A DNA stretch of 15,370 bases from Kiritimatiellia bacterium (lineage in GTDB: Bacteria; Verrucomicrobiota; Kiritimatiellia; RFP12; DVOR01). A program made the position numbers and the translations under genes. Of the stretch, positions 6,924 to 14,029 are shown in pieces. The first letter of the stretch is position 1. Each line of letters opens with the position of its first letter. Below the pieces are notes generated by a model. It ran no database searches, was not told the DNA's origin, and saw only the letters and a list, made by a program, of their open reading frames with translations. The DNA lies in contig JAFTHG010000268.1 of the NCBI GenBank assembly GCA_017457555.1, positions 1 through 15,370 of the forward strand, in the 5' to 3' direction.

Positions 6924-8065
6924 TAGCGCACCTTGATGAAGAGTAACAAGAGGATGGGTAATAAGAGAGCCTGTAACAGCAGAAAACGGATTACAACCTG
7001 CTGGCCCGACCACTTCAACTGCTTCCGGCAATGATCGTGCAATGGGAAAGTAAAGGTAAAGAAAATGCGCTGCAGACGCGTTGGCGTTTCACCGGGGTTG
7101 GGACGCACAACAGGATGACCTGCCAGACGCAACAAACGCAAACAGGCCAGTTTAACTAATCCTAAACCACCATTGATAATCAATATCGGCGCAATCACAA
7201 AGAGGATACAGAGATTTCCGGAAGCCAGTGAAGCCAACCCGATTACCATCCCGAACATACGACTGCCGGCATCGCCCATCAGCAGAGAGGAGGGATTGCA
7301 GTTGTACCACAGATACGCACCCGTTGATCCGGCAAAGATGCTGACCAGCACCGCCCACTTTGCAGCGGCATTGCTGTGCGGAATCAGCAAATAATCGGCG
7401 ACGACACTGTGACCAATCACGACATAAAGCAAAATCGTCAACGCAACAAGCGACAACAGCGTTAGAAGTCCAGCTAAACCATCAATGCCATCCGAACAAT
7501 TCGTTGTATTGATTGCACCAAAAAGGAGCGCACCTGCAACGGGGATGTACACCCACGCCGGCATTAACATCTCCGTACGTGTAAAGGGCCACCACACCCC
7601 CACAGCTTCACCATGGCACAGGCAGAAGGTGGCCAACATCGACACCGCCACGTCAAAAGAGCCCTTTTTCAGTCCACCCCAAGGAACATCCGCACAATCA
7701 TCCAGATAACCCGAGAGCATACACGCATAAATGCAAAGGATTACACCAATATCCCAGCATGATTCCCAGGCGTAAATCGGGAAGAAACAAAGCAAAACCG
7801 GGATTAACAGGAGGGCCATTGCCATGCCGGTGCCGGTTGGCTTTGCCTTCGCATCCGTTCCGCCGGCGATAGCCATCTGTTTACCATCTGCCGTGGTCAC
7901 CACCTTACCGCGATCAAGCGGGCAACGCTTTGCCAAGGTGGGCAGGAACCACCACACGATTAACGCCGCCGACAAGGCGCCTCCACCCATCATCACCACG
8001 TGCGACTGTAAGAGGCGAAACGGCCCCCATACTTCCCGTAACCATTCTGCAAGCAAATAAAACAT
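6923..8065 (-). CDS. mraY: Divergent MraY, phospho-MurNAc-pentapeptide transferase
   Basis: This 380-residue polytopic membrane enzyme should transfer phospho-MurNAc-pentapeptide from UDP to undecaprenyl phosphate, making lipid I. About ten hydrophobic segments are present. The N-terminus (MFYLLAEWL) and C-terminus (VVIRF to FIKVR) match MraY closely. Retained motifs are the DD pair (122-123), NTTNCSDGIDGLAG (186-199) and LMGDAGS (262-268, Asp265). Three sites differ from typical MraY: DDxxK reads DDCAD, without the Lys; the HHH cluster reads HDH (343-345) and is followed by CR; and the TPTMGG stretch reads KPTGTG. The gene lies outside a visible mur cluster. It is the organism's MraY, in a divergent lineage, or a paralogue with another substrate. 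A ribosome binding site AAGGTG lies eight bases before the ATG. Confidence 0.85.
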   Translation of the reverse strand: MFYLLAEWLREVWGPFRLLQSHVVMMGGGALSAALIVWWFLPTLAKRCPLDRGKVVTTADGKQMAIAGGTDAKAKPTGTGMAMALLLIPVLLCFFPIYAWESCWDIGVILCIYACMLSGYLDDCADVPWGGLKKGSFDVAVSMLATFCLCHGEAVGVWWPFTRTEMLMPAWVYIPVAGALLFGAINTTNCSDGIDGLAGLLTLLSLVALTILLYVVIGHSVVADYLLIPHSNAAAKWAVLVSIFAGSTGAYLWYNCNPSSLLMGDAGSRMFGMVIGLASLASGNLCILFVIAPILIINGGLGLVKLACLRLLRLAGHPVVRPNPGETPTRLQRIFFTFTFPLHDHCRKQLKWSGQQVVIRFLLLQALLLPILLLLFIKVR

Positions 8066-8086
8066 ACGTGTAACACCTTTTCTTTC

Positions 8087-8773
8087 TCAATCGATTTGCA
8101 ATTCTACTTCCGGCAATCCTGCAAAAAGTTCAGCCCACGACTGCACGCGAATCACGCCATTCGGATACGATTGTTCTGGAGCAGAGGGCGGCGGACAGAC
8201 ATACGTTTGAATCTCTGCGGCCAGGGCTGCCGTTGAGCCCACTTTGGAATCTTCAAATGCCACAGCCTCAGAAGGTGCGACCCCGCACCGTTTCAAGGCT
8301 AACAGGTAACCCTCCGGGAACGGTTTCCCCATCCGCACATCATCCGATGGCACAGAACAGGTTTCATCCAGTAGCCCTGTCAGACCACAACGTGCAAGAT
8401 TCGTGGTAATCGTCTGCCGCGGACTTCCCGAAACATACGCACATTTCACTCCCGCATAATGCAGACGGCGCAAGAGCGCGACACTGCTCTCAATAACAGG
8501 AGGAGCCAATTGAAAGAGCTTGTCAAACTGTAAACAGAGTTGATGGCCTAAGCGTTGTGCCGAAAAGCCGGCCAATGTTTCGGGAATCGCTGTGGCTAAC
8601 GCTGCATACGCATCGGGCCACGCCATACCATACGTCAAGTGCATCAGACGTTGGGGGGATTGGCGATTGCCCAGCGTTTCAAAGACAAGAGATAGCGCCT
8701 CTGCCCAAAGACGCTCCGTATCAAAAAGTGTCCCATCCACATCAAAAAGGGCGACCTTGGGCAACGCCATCAT
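8087..8773 (-). CDS. HAD-superfamily phosphatase, subfamily IA
   Basis: This 228-residue cytoplasmic hydrolase has all four HAD motifs: DVDGT (11-15, nucleophile Asp11 and acid Asp13), the motif II Ser115 in VSGSP, Lys150 in GKPFPEGY, and the motif IV acidic pair in FEDSKVGS (174-175). The helical cap after motif I (FDTERLWAEAL) resembles beta-phosphoglucomutase and phosphoglycolate phosphatase relatives. The substrate cannot be read from sequence. The start at 8773 gives an ATGA overlap with nth and sits six bases after a perfect AGGAGGT (8780-8786). A second ATG follows at once. A longer in-frame extension runs back inside nth and is rejected. Confidence 0.85.
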   Translation of the reverse strand: MMALPKVALFDVDGTLFDTERLWAEALSLVFETLGNRQSPQRLMHLTYGMAWPDAYAALATAIPETLAGFSAQRLGHQLCLQFDKLFQLAPPVIESSVALLRRLHYAGVKCAYVSGSPRQTITTNLARCGLTGLLDETCSVPSDDVRMGKPFPEGYLLALKRCGVAPSEAVAFEDSKVGSTAALAAEIQTYVCPPPSAPEQSYPNGVIRVQSWAELFAGLPEVELQID

Positions 8774-9444
8774 TGGCGCACCTCCTGGCAATAAGTGGCA
8801 ATCGGGCACCCCTGACACTTCGGCCCAATCGGACGGCAACGCGTCTGACCAAAAGAAACAAAAATGGCATTCCACGCCGACCAGAGCTGTTGCGGCAGAC
8901 ACTTACGCAGCGCCATTTCGGTTTCCAACGGCGTTTTGGTTTTAACAATACCTAAGCGATTATTAATCCGATGGACGTGGGTATCCACGCAAATGGCCGG
9001 CAAACCAAAAGCAAGTGAAACCACCAGATTCGCCGTTTTACGTCCTACACCCGGCAATTCAATGAGTTCTTCAACCGTGTGGGGAATCACACCACCGAAA
9101 CGTTCGGCTACGGCTTGTGGCAAAGCGGCCAGATGTGCGGCTTTGGTATGGTAGAACCCAACCGGGAAAATCAGTTTTTCCAATTCTTCTACAGTCAATT
9201 TGCCAAGCGCTTCCATCGTTGGGGCCACCGGAAAGAGCCGCTCTAATGCCGCTGCAGTCGTCTGATCTTTTGTACGTGCCGAGAGAATCGTGCCCACCAG
9301 AATCCGATAAGGATCCTGCGTTTGTGCCGCAATAAGATCCATAATCGGCGCCTGAACCTCCGTATACGCCTGTGCCAAACGCTGATGAATCGTTTCATAA
9401 TCAGCGCGTTGATAACGCGGTCGAGTGGATTTTATGCGGTTCAT
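8770..9444 (-). CDS. nth: Endonuclease III, DNA glycosylase/AP lyase
   Basis: This 224-residue base-excision repair enzyme removes oxidised pyrimidines and cleaves the abasic site. The helix-hairpin-helix ELPGVGRKTANL (129-140) contains catalytic Lys136, and catalytic Asp154 lies in VDTHVHR. Four cysteines at 203, 210, 213 and 219 (C-x6-C-x2-C-x5-C) form the [4Fe-4S] cluster motif. It is slightly longer at the N-terminus than E. coli Nth. The start is two bases after the hydrolase stop with only a weak ribosome binding site, so it may rely on re-initiation by ribosomes from upstream. Confidence 0.95.
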   Translation of the reverse strand: MNRIKSTRPRYQRADYETIHQRLAQAYTEVQAPIMDLIAAQTQDPYRILVGTILSARTKDQTTAAALERLFPVAPTMEALGKLTVEELEKLIFPVGFYHTKAAHLAALPQAVAERFGGVIPHTVEELIELPGVGRKTANLVVSLAFGLPAICVDTHVHRINNRLGIVKTKTPLETEMALRKCLPQQLWSAWNAIFVSFGQTRCRPIGPKCQGCPIATYCQEVRQ

Positions 9445-9446
9445 AA

Positions 9447-10160
9447 TTATAATTCCGACAGAAAATCGGCAATATCTTCTAATGCCTGTGCACGGAAACG
9501 CGCCCCCTCTGCACGGGAAAGGAAGATGTGTCCGGCGCCTTCGTAGGTAATTTGCTTTGCACCAAAACGATAGGCAAAGGCATTTTGCTGATCTGCCAGG
9601 ATGTCATCTTGAGCAGTAATCAGCAGCGTTGGCGGGATAAAGGAGAGTTGTTCTAAAGGTGACGCAGCATAGCGCAATGCTTTATCCGGGCAATACGCAT
9701 CATAAAAATAGTCCATCAGGCGTGGAGATAAAGGCCACCGTTTCTGATAAGCCGCCCACGAACCGCTGTCACGCACAGGCAACAGCGTTGTCACCGCATA
9801 GACAAAGACGGCCTTTTGCGGTATACCTGCCGGCAAAGAACATAGCGCCAGATGTGCTCCTGCGGAATCACCACCCAGAAAAACCGGCAGGGCCTCCGTT
9901 TGCAATGTATGCCGCCAGAAATCAACACACCACGCATTTGATTTGGGATAGGCAAATTCACGCGCTAATGGATAATCGGGCATAACCACCGACATCCCCA
10001 AACGCTCCGCCAGGTCTCGCCCCCACAGAAGGGCATCTTCTCCCAATTCAATCATCCAGCCGCCCCCATGAAACCACACCAGCACACCGGACGCTTCGGG
10101 ATGGTCAAAGCGTACAACACGCCGTCCGGAGAAGGTCTGTTCAAGAATGGCTGTTTTCAT
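9447..10160 (-). CDS. Alpha/beta hydrolase, hormone-sensitive-lipase type
   Basis: This 237-residue protein has the oxyanion-hole motif HGGGW (31-35), the nucleophile GDSAG (97-101, Ser99), a likely catalytic Asp in TAQDDIL (185-186) and His211 in GAGHIF. This is the pattern of HSL-like esterases and acetyl-hydrolases. No signal peptide is evident, so it is probably cytoplasmic. The substrate is unknown; a small acyl or acetyl ester is likely from the family. The start overlaps the queE stop by four bases (ATGA). Nothing in the neighbourhood explains its role. Confidence 0.8.
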   Translation of the reverse strand: MKTAILEQTFSGRRVVRFDHPEASGVLVWFHGGGWMIELGEDALLWGRDLAERLGMSVVMPDYPLAREFAYPKSNAWCVDFWRHTLQTEALPVFLGGDSAGAHLALCSLPAGIPQKAVFVYAVTTLLPVRDSGSWAAYQKRWPLSPRLMDYFYDAYCPDKALRYAASPLEQLSFIPPTLLITAQDDILADQQNAFAYRFGAKQITYEGAGHIFLSRAEGARFRAQALEDIADFLSEL

Positions 10161-10762
10161 GGAATACCTGCCAGTTTATGTGTTTGAAGCGAGAGTCGCC
10201 ACGGCGACACAAGCGGCGAAGCATTCAATTCGCCCAGAAGAGTAATCGCAGGATGAACGTGAAGCACACCACCGACATCACACGGAGAAAGATAGTAATC
10301 TTCAGCCGCAACAGCGTCACGCACGGAGCGGCACCATGCGGCAGTTACGTCCTCTGCAACCACCAGACGCACCTCATGGGCTCGGGTAATCATCAGTGGT
10401 GCACCCATTTTAGGGGATGTTGCGATATAATCCAAACTGGCACGTAAGGATTCCGGTGGCTCAATTGTACCATTAGTTTCAATACCCAACCAGTATCCCT
10501 GTGCTTTAAGTTGCTTAGCCAGAGGTTCCAAACCGCGCTGCAAAAGCGGTTCGCCGCCGGTAAAGATGACATTTTTGACGCCAGAATCAGCAATGCGCGC
10601 CAATAGAGCCTCGGTCTTCAGATGCACTTTGGGGCTGAAATCGGTATCACACCACGGACACTGCAGATTACACCCTGCAAAGCGAACGAATACACACGGC
10701 TTCCCGGTGTTGCGACCTTCGCCTTGAAGGGTGGTAAAGATTTCATGCAGAGCGTAAAGCAT
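10157..10762 (-). CDS. queE: 7-carboxy-7-deazaguanine synthase (radical SAM)
   Basis: This 201-residue radical SAM enzyme converts 6-carboxytetrahydropterin to 7-carboxy-7-deazaguanine, a step towards preQ0 and queuosine at tRNA position 34. Family features are the opening EIFTTLQGEGRNTGKPCVFVRF, the cluster motif CNLQCPWCD (Cys31, Cys35, Cys38) and the SAM-contacting TGGEP (68-72). The chosen ATG shares one base with the stop of the RdgC-like gene (TGATG) and has AGAGG four bases upstream. A start 12 codons further up is rejected because family members begin near the Tyr-x-Leu-x-Glu segment. The queC, queD and queF partners are not in the window. Confidence 0.92.
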   Translation of the reverse strand: MLYALHEIFTTLQGEGRNTGKPCVFVRFAGCNLQCPWCDTDFSPKVHLKTEALLARIADSGVKNVIFTGGEPLLQRGLEPLAKQLKAQGYWLGIETNGTIEPPESLRASLDYIATSPKMGAPLMITRAHEVRLVVAEDVTAAWCRSVRDAVAAEDYYLSPCDVGGVLHVHPAITLLGELNASPLVSPWRLSLQTHKLAGIP

Positions 10763-11955
10763 CAGGCCTCTGTCTGACCGGAACGTTCCCGAATCCAAGG
10801 TTGAATTTTAGCCAATTCACTACGCCATTTGACACCGTCTTCGCGCAGTTGCAGGAATTGATTGTACAGCGCCAAGAAGGCATCCACATAAAAAGCTGCG
10901 CGATCCAAACGTTCATCTGCGGTGAGTTTACGTTTGGCATCTCCGGTATCAGCTTCAATTGCCGGCGCTCCCGGAGCATTCATTGATGGCATTTCCGAAA
11001 AAGCATCAGCTTCTTTGGACTTTTTGGGCGGATCACATTTGAGCGAACGGAACGCAAAATCATAGCCATCAATCGTGGCACTCACAATCCAGTCATTGCG
11101 CGTTAGGGTCAACTTTGCGCGGCGTAATTTCTTGCCATTCCAAAGTGCGATACCAAATTCCGGAGTGTCCAAGGGCGTGCCATTCCGCAATACCGTTTCG
11201 TGGCAACCGGGTGCATCATCGCCAGAAAACATCAAGGGACCTTCAAACATCATCTGGCAACGTTCACCATCGAGCTCAAAGGTCGCATTCTCCTTTTCCC
11301 AACGGTAGAAGAGCCAGGTCAAAAATTCAGTACCGAGACGAACTTCTGGGGGAACCCCAACCGCTTCATTGGGCGTGAAATTAATCAGTTCCACGCTATT
11401 GCTGTCCACACCACGCAACCGTAATGCGGCACTCTCCGGACCGCACAGTACCGGCATACACCCCGTCGTTTCACGGAAAAATGGACATAAGACCTGCATT
11501 GAGGCATCATTCATTGCCCCTGCGAGTAAGCGTTCACGACGTAAATCAATCGCACATTCCATGGAGCCGAAGGAAGGTTGAGCACCTTGCAACAATTCTT
11601 CCGTAACGCGCTCTTTCACCTCTTGACGTGCAGCACGGGGAAGCGTTTCCCAACCACGCGCCTTACGCTCAATTTCAAGTTCGGCCAAAAGCGATGCACG
11701 CAATAAACTCGGTGGCACCTTCTTCTGTGCGGTCACGTGTGCGAACCACAGCCAATCCCCACGCCAGCAATGCTCTTCGGTCAGTTCCGCATCCAATGCG
11801 TGGCTCGGCCCCGCCCAACCATGCAAAGGTTGTTCACCCACCAGAGTGCTGATCGGCGGCAAAACGCGTTTGGCAAAGAGTTCCATGTCCGGTGGCGTGA
11901 AGGTCTTTACCAGATAAAAAGCGTGAAAGGTCATCGACCCAGATTCAAATCCCAT
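10762..11955 (-). CDS. rdgC: RdgC-like recombination-associated protein
   Basis: This 397-residue protein resembles the RdgC family, ring-shaped DNA-binding proteins that modulate RecA-dependent recombination. The clearest similarity is the first half. KKVPPSLLRASLLAELEIER and the charged helix that follows, leading to VTEELL, match the order and spacing of the RdgC segment around ILPSPVIKQALEAKI and LKDEVLHSLLP. A CAIDLRRERL segment then follows, where RdgC has its IDTVNGLI segment. LGTEFLTWLFYRWE (about 208-221) recalls the divergent RdgC branch outside proteobacteria. It is about 90 residues longer than E. coli RdgC, with a low-complexity insert near 310-330. The start has GAGGAG (11961-11966) five bases upstream and lies two bases after tatC. 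The assignment is from remembered family pattern. Confidence 0.55.
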   Translation of the reverse strand: MGFESGSMTFHAFYLVKTFTPPDMELFAKRVLPPISTLVGEQPLHGWAGPSHALDAELTEEHCWRGDWLWFAHVTAQKKVPPSLLRASLLAELEIERKARGWETLPRAARQEVKERVTEELLQGAQPSFGSMECAIDLRRERLLAGAMNDASMQVLCPFFRETTGCMPVLCGPESAALRLRGVDSNSVELINFTPNEAVGVPPEVRLGTEFLTWLFYRWEKENATFELDGERCQMMFEGPLMFSGDDAPGCHETVLRNGTPLDTPEFGIALWNGKKLRRAKLTLTRNDWIVSATIDGYDFAFRSLKCDPPKKSKEADAFSEMPSMNAPGAPAIEADTGDAKRKLTADERLDRAAFYVDAFLALYNQFLQLREDGVKWRSELAKIQPWIRERSGQTEA

Positions 11956-11957
11956 AC

Positions 11958-12797
11958 TTACTCCTCGGCTTCTGCGCTCATTTTTTCACGCAGACGTACT
12001 AATAAAATGGTCAGTTCATAGAGTAAACACATCGGCACAGCCATGATAATCTGCGACAATGGATCCGGTGGCGTGAGAAACATCGCCACCGTAAAAATCA
12101 AAATAATCGCAATTCCCCGGCGTGATTTCAACGTGTCGGCACTCAAAATACCCAACCAGCCCAACACCAGAAGAATCAGAGGAAATTGAAACGCCAGCCC
12201 GAAAGCCAGTAAAATCTTCAAAACAAAACCGATATAGGCCTCTACCTGCAAAATCGTCACGGGCACATTCATCCACGCATTAATCGCCATCAGTGCTTCC
12301 AGTGCGAGTTGAAGCGTGAAACTGAAACAAAGCCAGACGCCTCCCGTGAAAAGCACTACTCCGGCAATCAACGTTGACAGTACAATATTCCGTTCGTGAC
12401 GGCGCAACCCCGGAAAGACAAAACGGAAGATAAAATAGAGCAGTATCGGCAGGGAAACGATGGTGCCACCCCACAACATCGTAGTCATAAAAAGCGAGAA
12501 GCCGACCCCCACCTCCAAGCCTTCAACCGAAACGCCCTGTTCCTGCAATCCAGAAGCGAATAAAGGTGCTTGCAGGAGCTCAATCGCCCAAGGCGAAAAA
12601 GGAGCCACAACCACCATTGCGACCACCCATGCGACCGAACAGCGGATGATACAATCGCGCAAATCAATAAAATGTTCAATGAATGGACGCGGTACATCCT
12701 GTGCATCGTCACGGGCACGTTCAGCCTCCGTTGAGGTAAAAAAGTGACGGAATGCTGTCGTAAAACGCGATTTGAAACGAGGTTTCAAGTGCGCCAT
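11958..12797 (-). CDS. tatC: Sec-independent protein translocase TatC
   Basis: This 279-residue inner-membrane protein is the receptor core of the twin-arginine export system, which moves folded proteins. Six hydrophobic segments are visible. The family landmark FIEHFIDLRD lies just before the first helix, and FLTPPDPLSQIIMAVPMCLLYE marks the late periplasmic loop and last helices. An extra basic N-terminal stretch of about 38 residues precedes the HFIDLR segment; E. coli TatC has about 11. The start shares one base with the stop of the TatA/B gene (TAATG), so the two subunits are coupled. Confidence 0.95.
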   Translation of the reverse strand: MAHLKPRFKSRFTTAFRHFFTSTEAERARDDAQDVPRPFIEHFIDLRDCIIRCSVAWVVAMVVVAPFSPWAIELLQAPLFASGLQEQGVSVEGLEVGVGFSLFMTTMLWGGTIVSLPILLYFIFRFVFPGLRRHERNIVLSTLIAGVVLFTGGVWLCFSFTLQLALEALMAINAWMNVPVTILQVEAYIGFVLKILLAFGLAFQFPLILLVLGWLGILSADTLKSRRGIAIILIFTVAMFLTPPDPLSQIIMAVPMCLLYELTILLVRLREKMSAEAEE

Positions 12798-13327
12798 TAT
12801 GCACGCTCCCCTGCATTTCCGGCAGGATGCGAGGCTGTTTCAGCAAGTCTCTCGCCCGAGGGAACATCTTTACTCGCGCCGGAAGGCACCGCAATCGAAG
12901 GTTTATCTCCGCCAGCAGATGAGTCTACGGCAGACGTTACATTGGAAGTGGATGACCTCTTAACACCATCCAATGTATCAGCTGTCGGTTCTGATGCTAA
13001 ACCGCCGGGAACAGGTTCGGTCTCCCAGAAATCATCCGGAGAAGCTGGAGGCGGTGCTCCGATCAACGTTTCTAAGTCGGCATCTGCTGACACCGCTGCC
13101 GGCAGAATCTCATCCGGCACCATTTGATCCACATTTGAAACGGCCCGGTTCAATGTGTCATCCACCACACGGTCCATGGTCATAATTTCCCGCTTGAACT
13201 CTTCGCTGGCACGTTTAAAGAGGCCAATCCAATGCCCCAACTTGCGCGCTGTTTCCGGAAGTCGCTTGGGACCTAACACCATCACGGCTACCAAAAGAAT
13301 TACCAGAATTTCGGGAAACGATAACAT
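12797..13327 (-). CDS. tatB: TatA/TatB-type twin-arginine translocase subunit
   Basis: This 176-residue protein has a short N-terminal membrane helix (FPEILVILLVAVMVLG), a hinge GPKRLPE and an amphipathic helix (LGHWIGLFKRASEEFKREI). That is the hallmark of the TatA/TatB family. GPKRLP and the early Glu are closer to TatB than to TatA. The tail from about residue 55 is long, acidic and rich in Ser, Pro and Ala, and is probably disordered. It lies directly before tatC, with which it overlaps by one base. An in-frame ATG at 13348 would add seven residues. I prefer 13327 because family members begin close to the helix. No second TatA-like gene is present here. Confidence 0.85.
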   Translation of the reverse strand: MLSFPEILVILLVAVMVLGPKRLPETARKLGHWIGLFKRASEEFKREIMTMDRVVDDTLNRAVSNVDQMVPDEILPAAVSADADLETLIGAPPPASPDDFWETEPVPGGLASEPTADTLDGVKRSSTSNVTSAVDSSAGGDKPSIAVPSGASKDVPSGERLAETASHPAGNAGERA

Positions 13328-13367
13328 CGCAACGTCTTCTTTAGACATTAAAAACACCGCGCGAACC

Positions 13368-13425
13368 TGCTCCGGAGCGCACCGGAGCAATCCGCGCAGC
13401 GTCATCAGGCGTGCTCAACACACGC
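13368..13425 (-). other. Two stem-loops in the pal-tatB intergenic region
   Basis: The 110 bases between pal and the TatA/B gene hold two inverted repeats. TGCTCCGG (13368-13375) pairs perfectly with CCGGAGCA (13382-13389) around six bases. GCGTG (13409-13413) pairs with CACGC (13421-13425) around seven. On the minus strand the 8-bp hairpin is followed about 13 bases later by TTTTT, which is too far for a standard intrinsic terminator. It could partly separate tolB-pal from the tat genes or stabilise the pal transcript. Confidence 0.45.
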
Positions 13426-13437
13426 TATAACTGTAAC

Positions 13438-14001
13438 TTACTTGTAAGGAACGAACTCTGCGCGACGATTCAGGCGGTAAGCCGATTCATCCGCACCAGC
13501 CACTACAGGCTTATCTTCGCCGAATGCTCGCGTCTGGATGCGATTTTCTGCAATGCCCAACTGCACCATATAGTCACGCACACCTATGGCACGCTGTTCA
13601 GAGAGCGAGAGATTGTATTCATTCGAACCGCGTTCATCGCAATGGCCTTCAATAATCATTACGTGAGAAGGATTATTGAAGAGATACTGAGCCGCAGCTT
13701 CAGCCTTGGCGAGTTCTTCCGGTGGCAACATATAAGAGTCAAATGAGAAGAGCAGCGCTTCCAAGCCGGAATCCGTGACACGTGTACGCGTATCTTCAAA
13801 CTTACCATTGTCAAACGCACCCACATTGGGGTCATTCGGGTCGTAACCATTCAAGGATGGATCATTCGGGTCGATTGTGGCACCATCATACGCAGCACCA
13901 TTGACATCATCACCCATACCGTTACCGCCGGATTTAGTGGCGCAACCGGTGAAAATCAGTGCTGTTGCAGCGAGCAGCGTCAGGAAAAAAGAAGTACGCA
14001 T
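13438..14001 (-). CDS. pal: Peptidoglycan-associated lipoprotein Pal (OmpA family)
   Basis: This 187-residue outer-membrane lipoprotein tethers the membrane to peptidoglycan as part of the Tol-Pal system. A signal peptide ends in a lipobox-like FTGC, with Cys20 as the lipid site; Phe at -3 is atypical. Residue +2 is Ala, consistent with outer-membrane sorting. The OmpA C-terminal domain shows IIEGHCDERGSNEYNLSLS followed by EQRA, with Asp122 and Arg137 in the peptidoglycan-binding positions, and ends YRLNRRAEF. Between them lies a flexible Asn/Asp/Gly linker with two DPNDP motifs. The gene follows tolB by 28 bases, the classic order. AGGA lies nine bases before the ATG. LspA, encoded downstream, should process it. 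Confidence 0.95.
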   Translation of the reverse strand: MRTSFFLTLLAATALIFTGCATKSGGNGMGDDVNGAAYDGATIDPNDPSLNGYDPNDPNVGAFDNGKFEDTRTRVTDSGLEALLFSFDSYMLPPEELAKAEAAAQYLFNNPSHVMIIEGHCDERGSNEYNLSLSEQRAIGVRDYMVQLGIAENRIQTRAFGEDKPVVAGADESAYRLNRRAEFVPYK

Positions 14002-14029
14002 GTCAGTAATTCCTATGGTTTGATTTAAC

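Noticed and set aside
8773..8902. Upstream extension of the HAD phosphatase into nth
   Set aside because: The added residues only mirror nth in another frame, and a perfect AGGAGGT marks the ATG at 8773.
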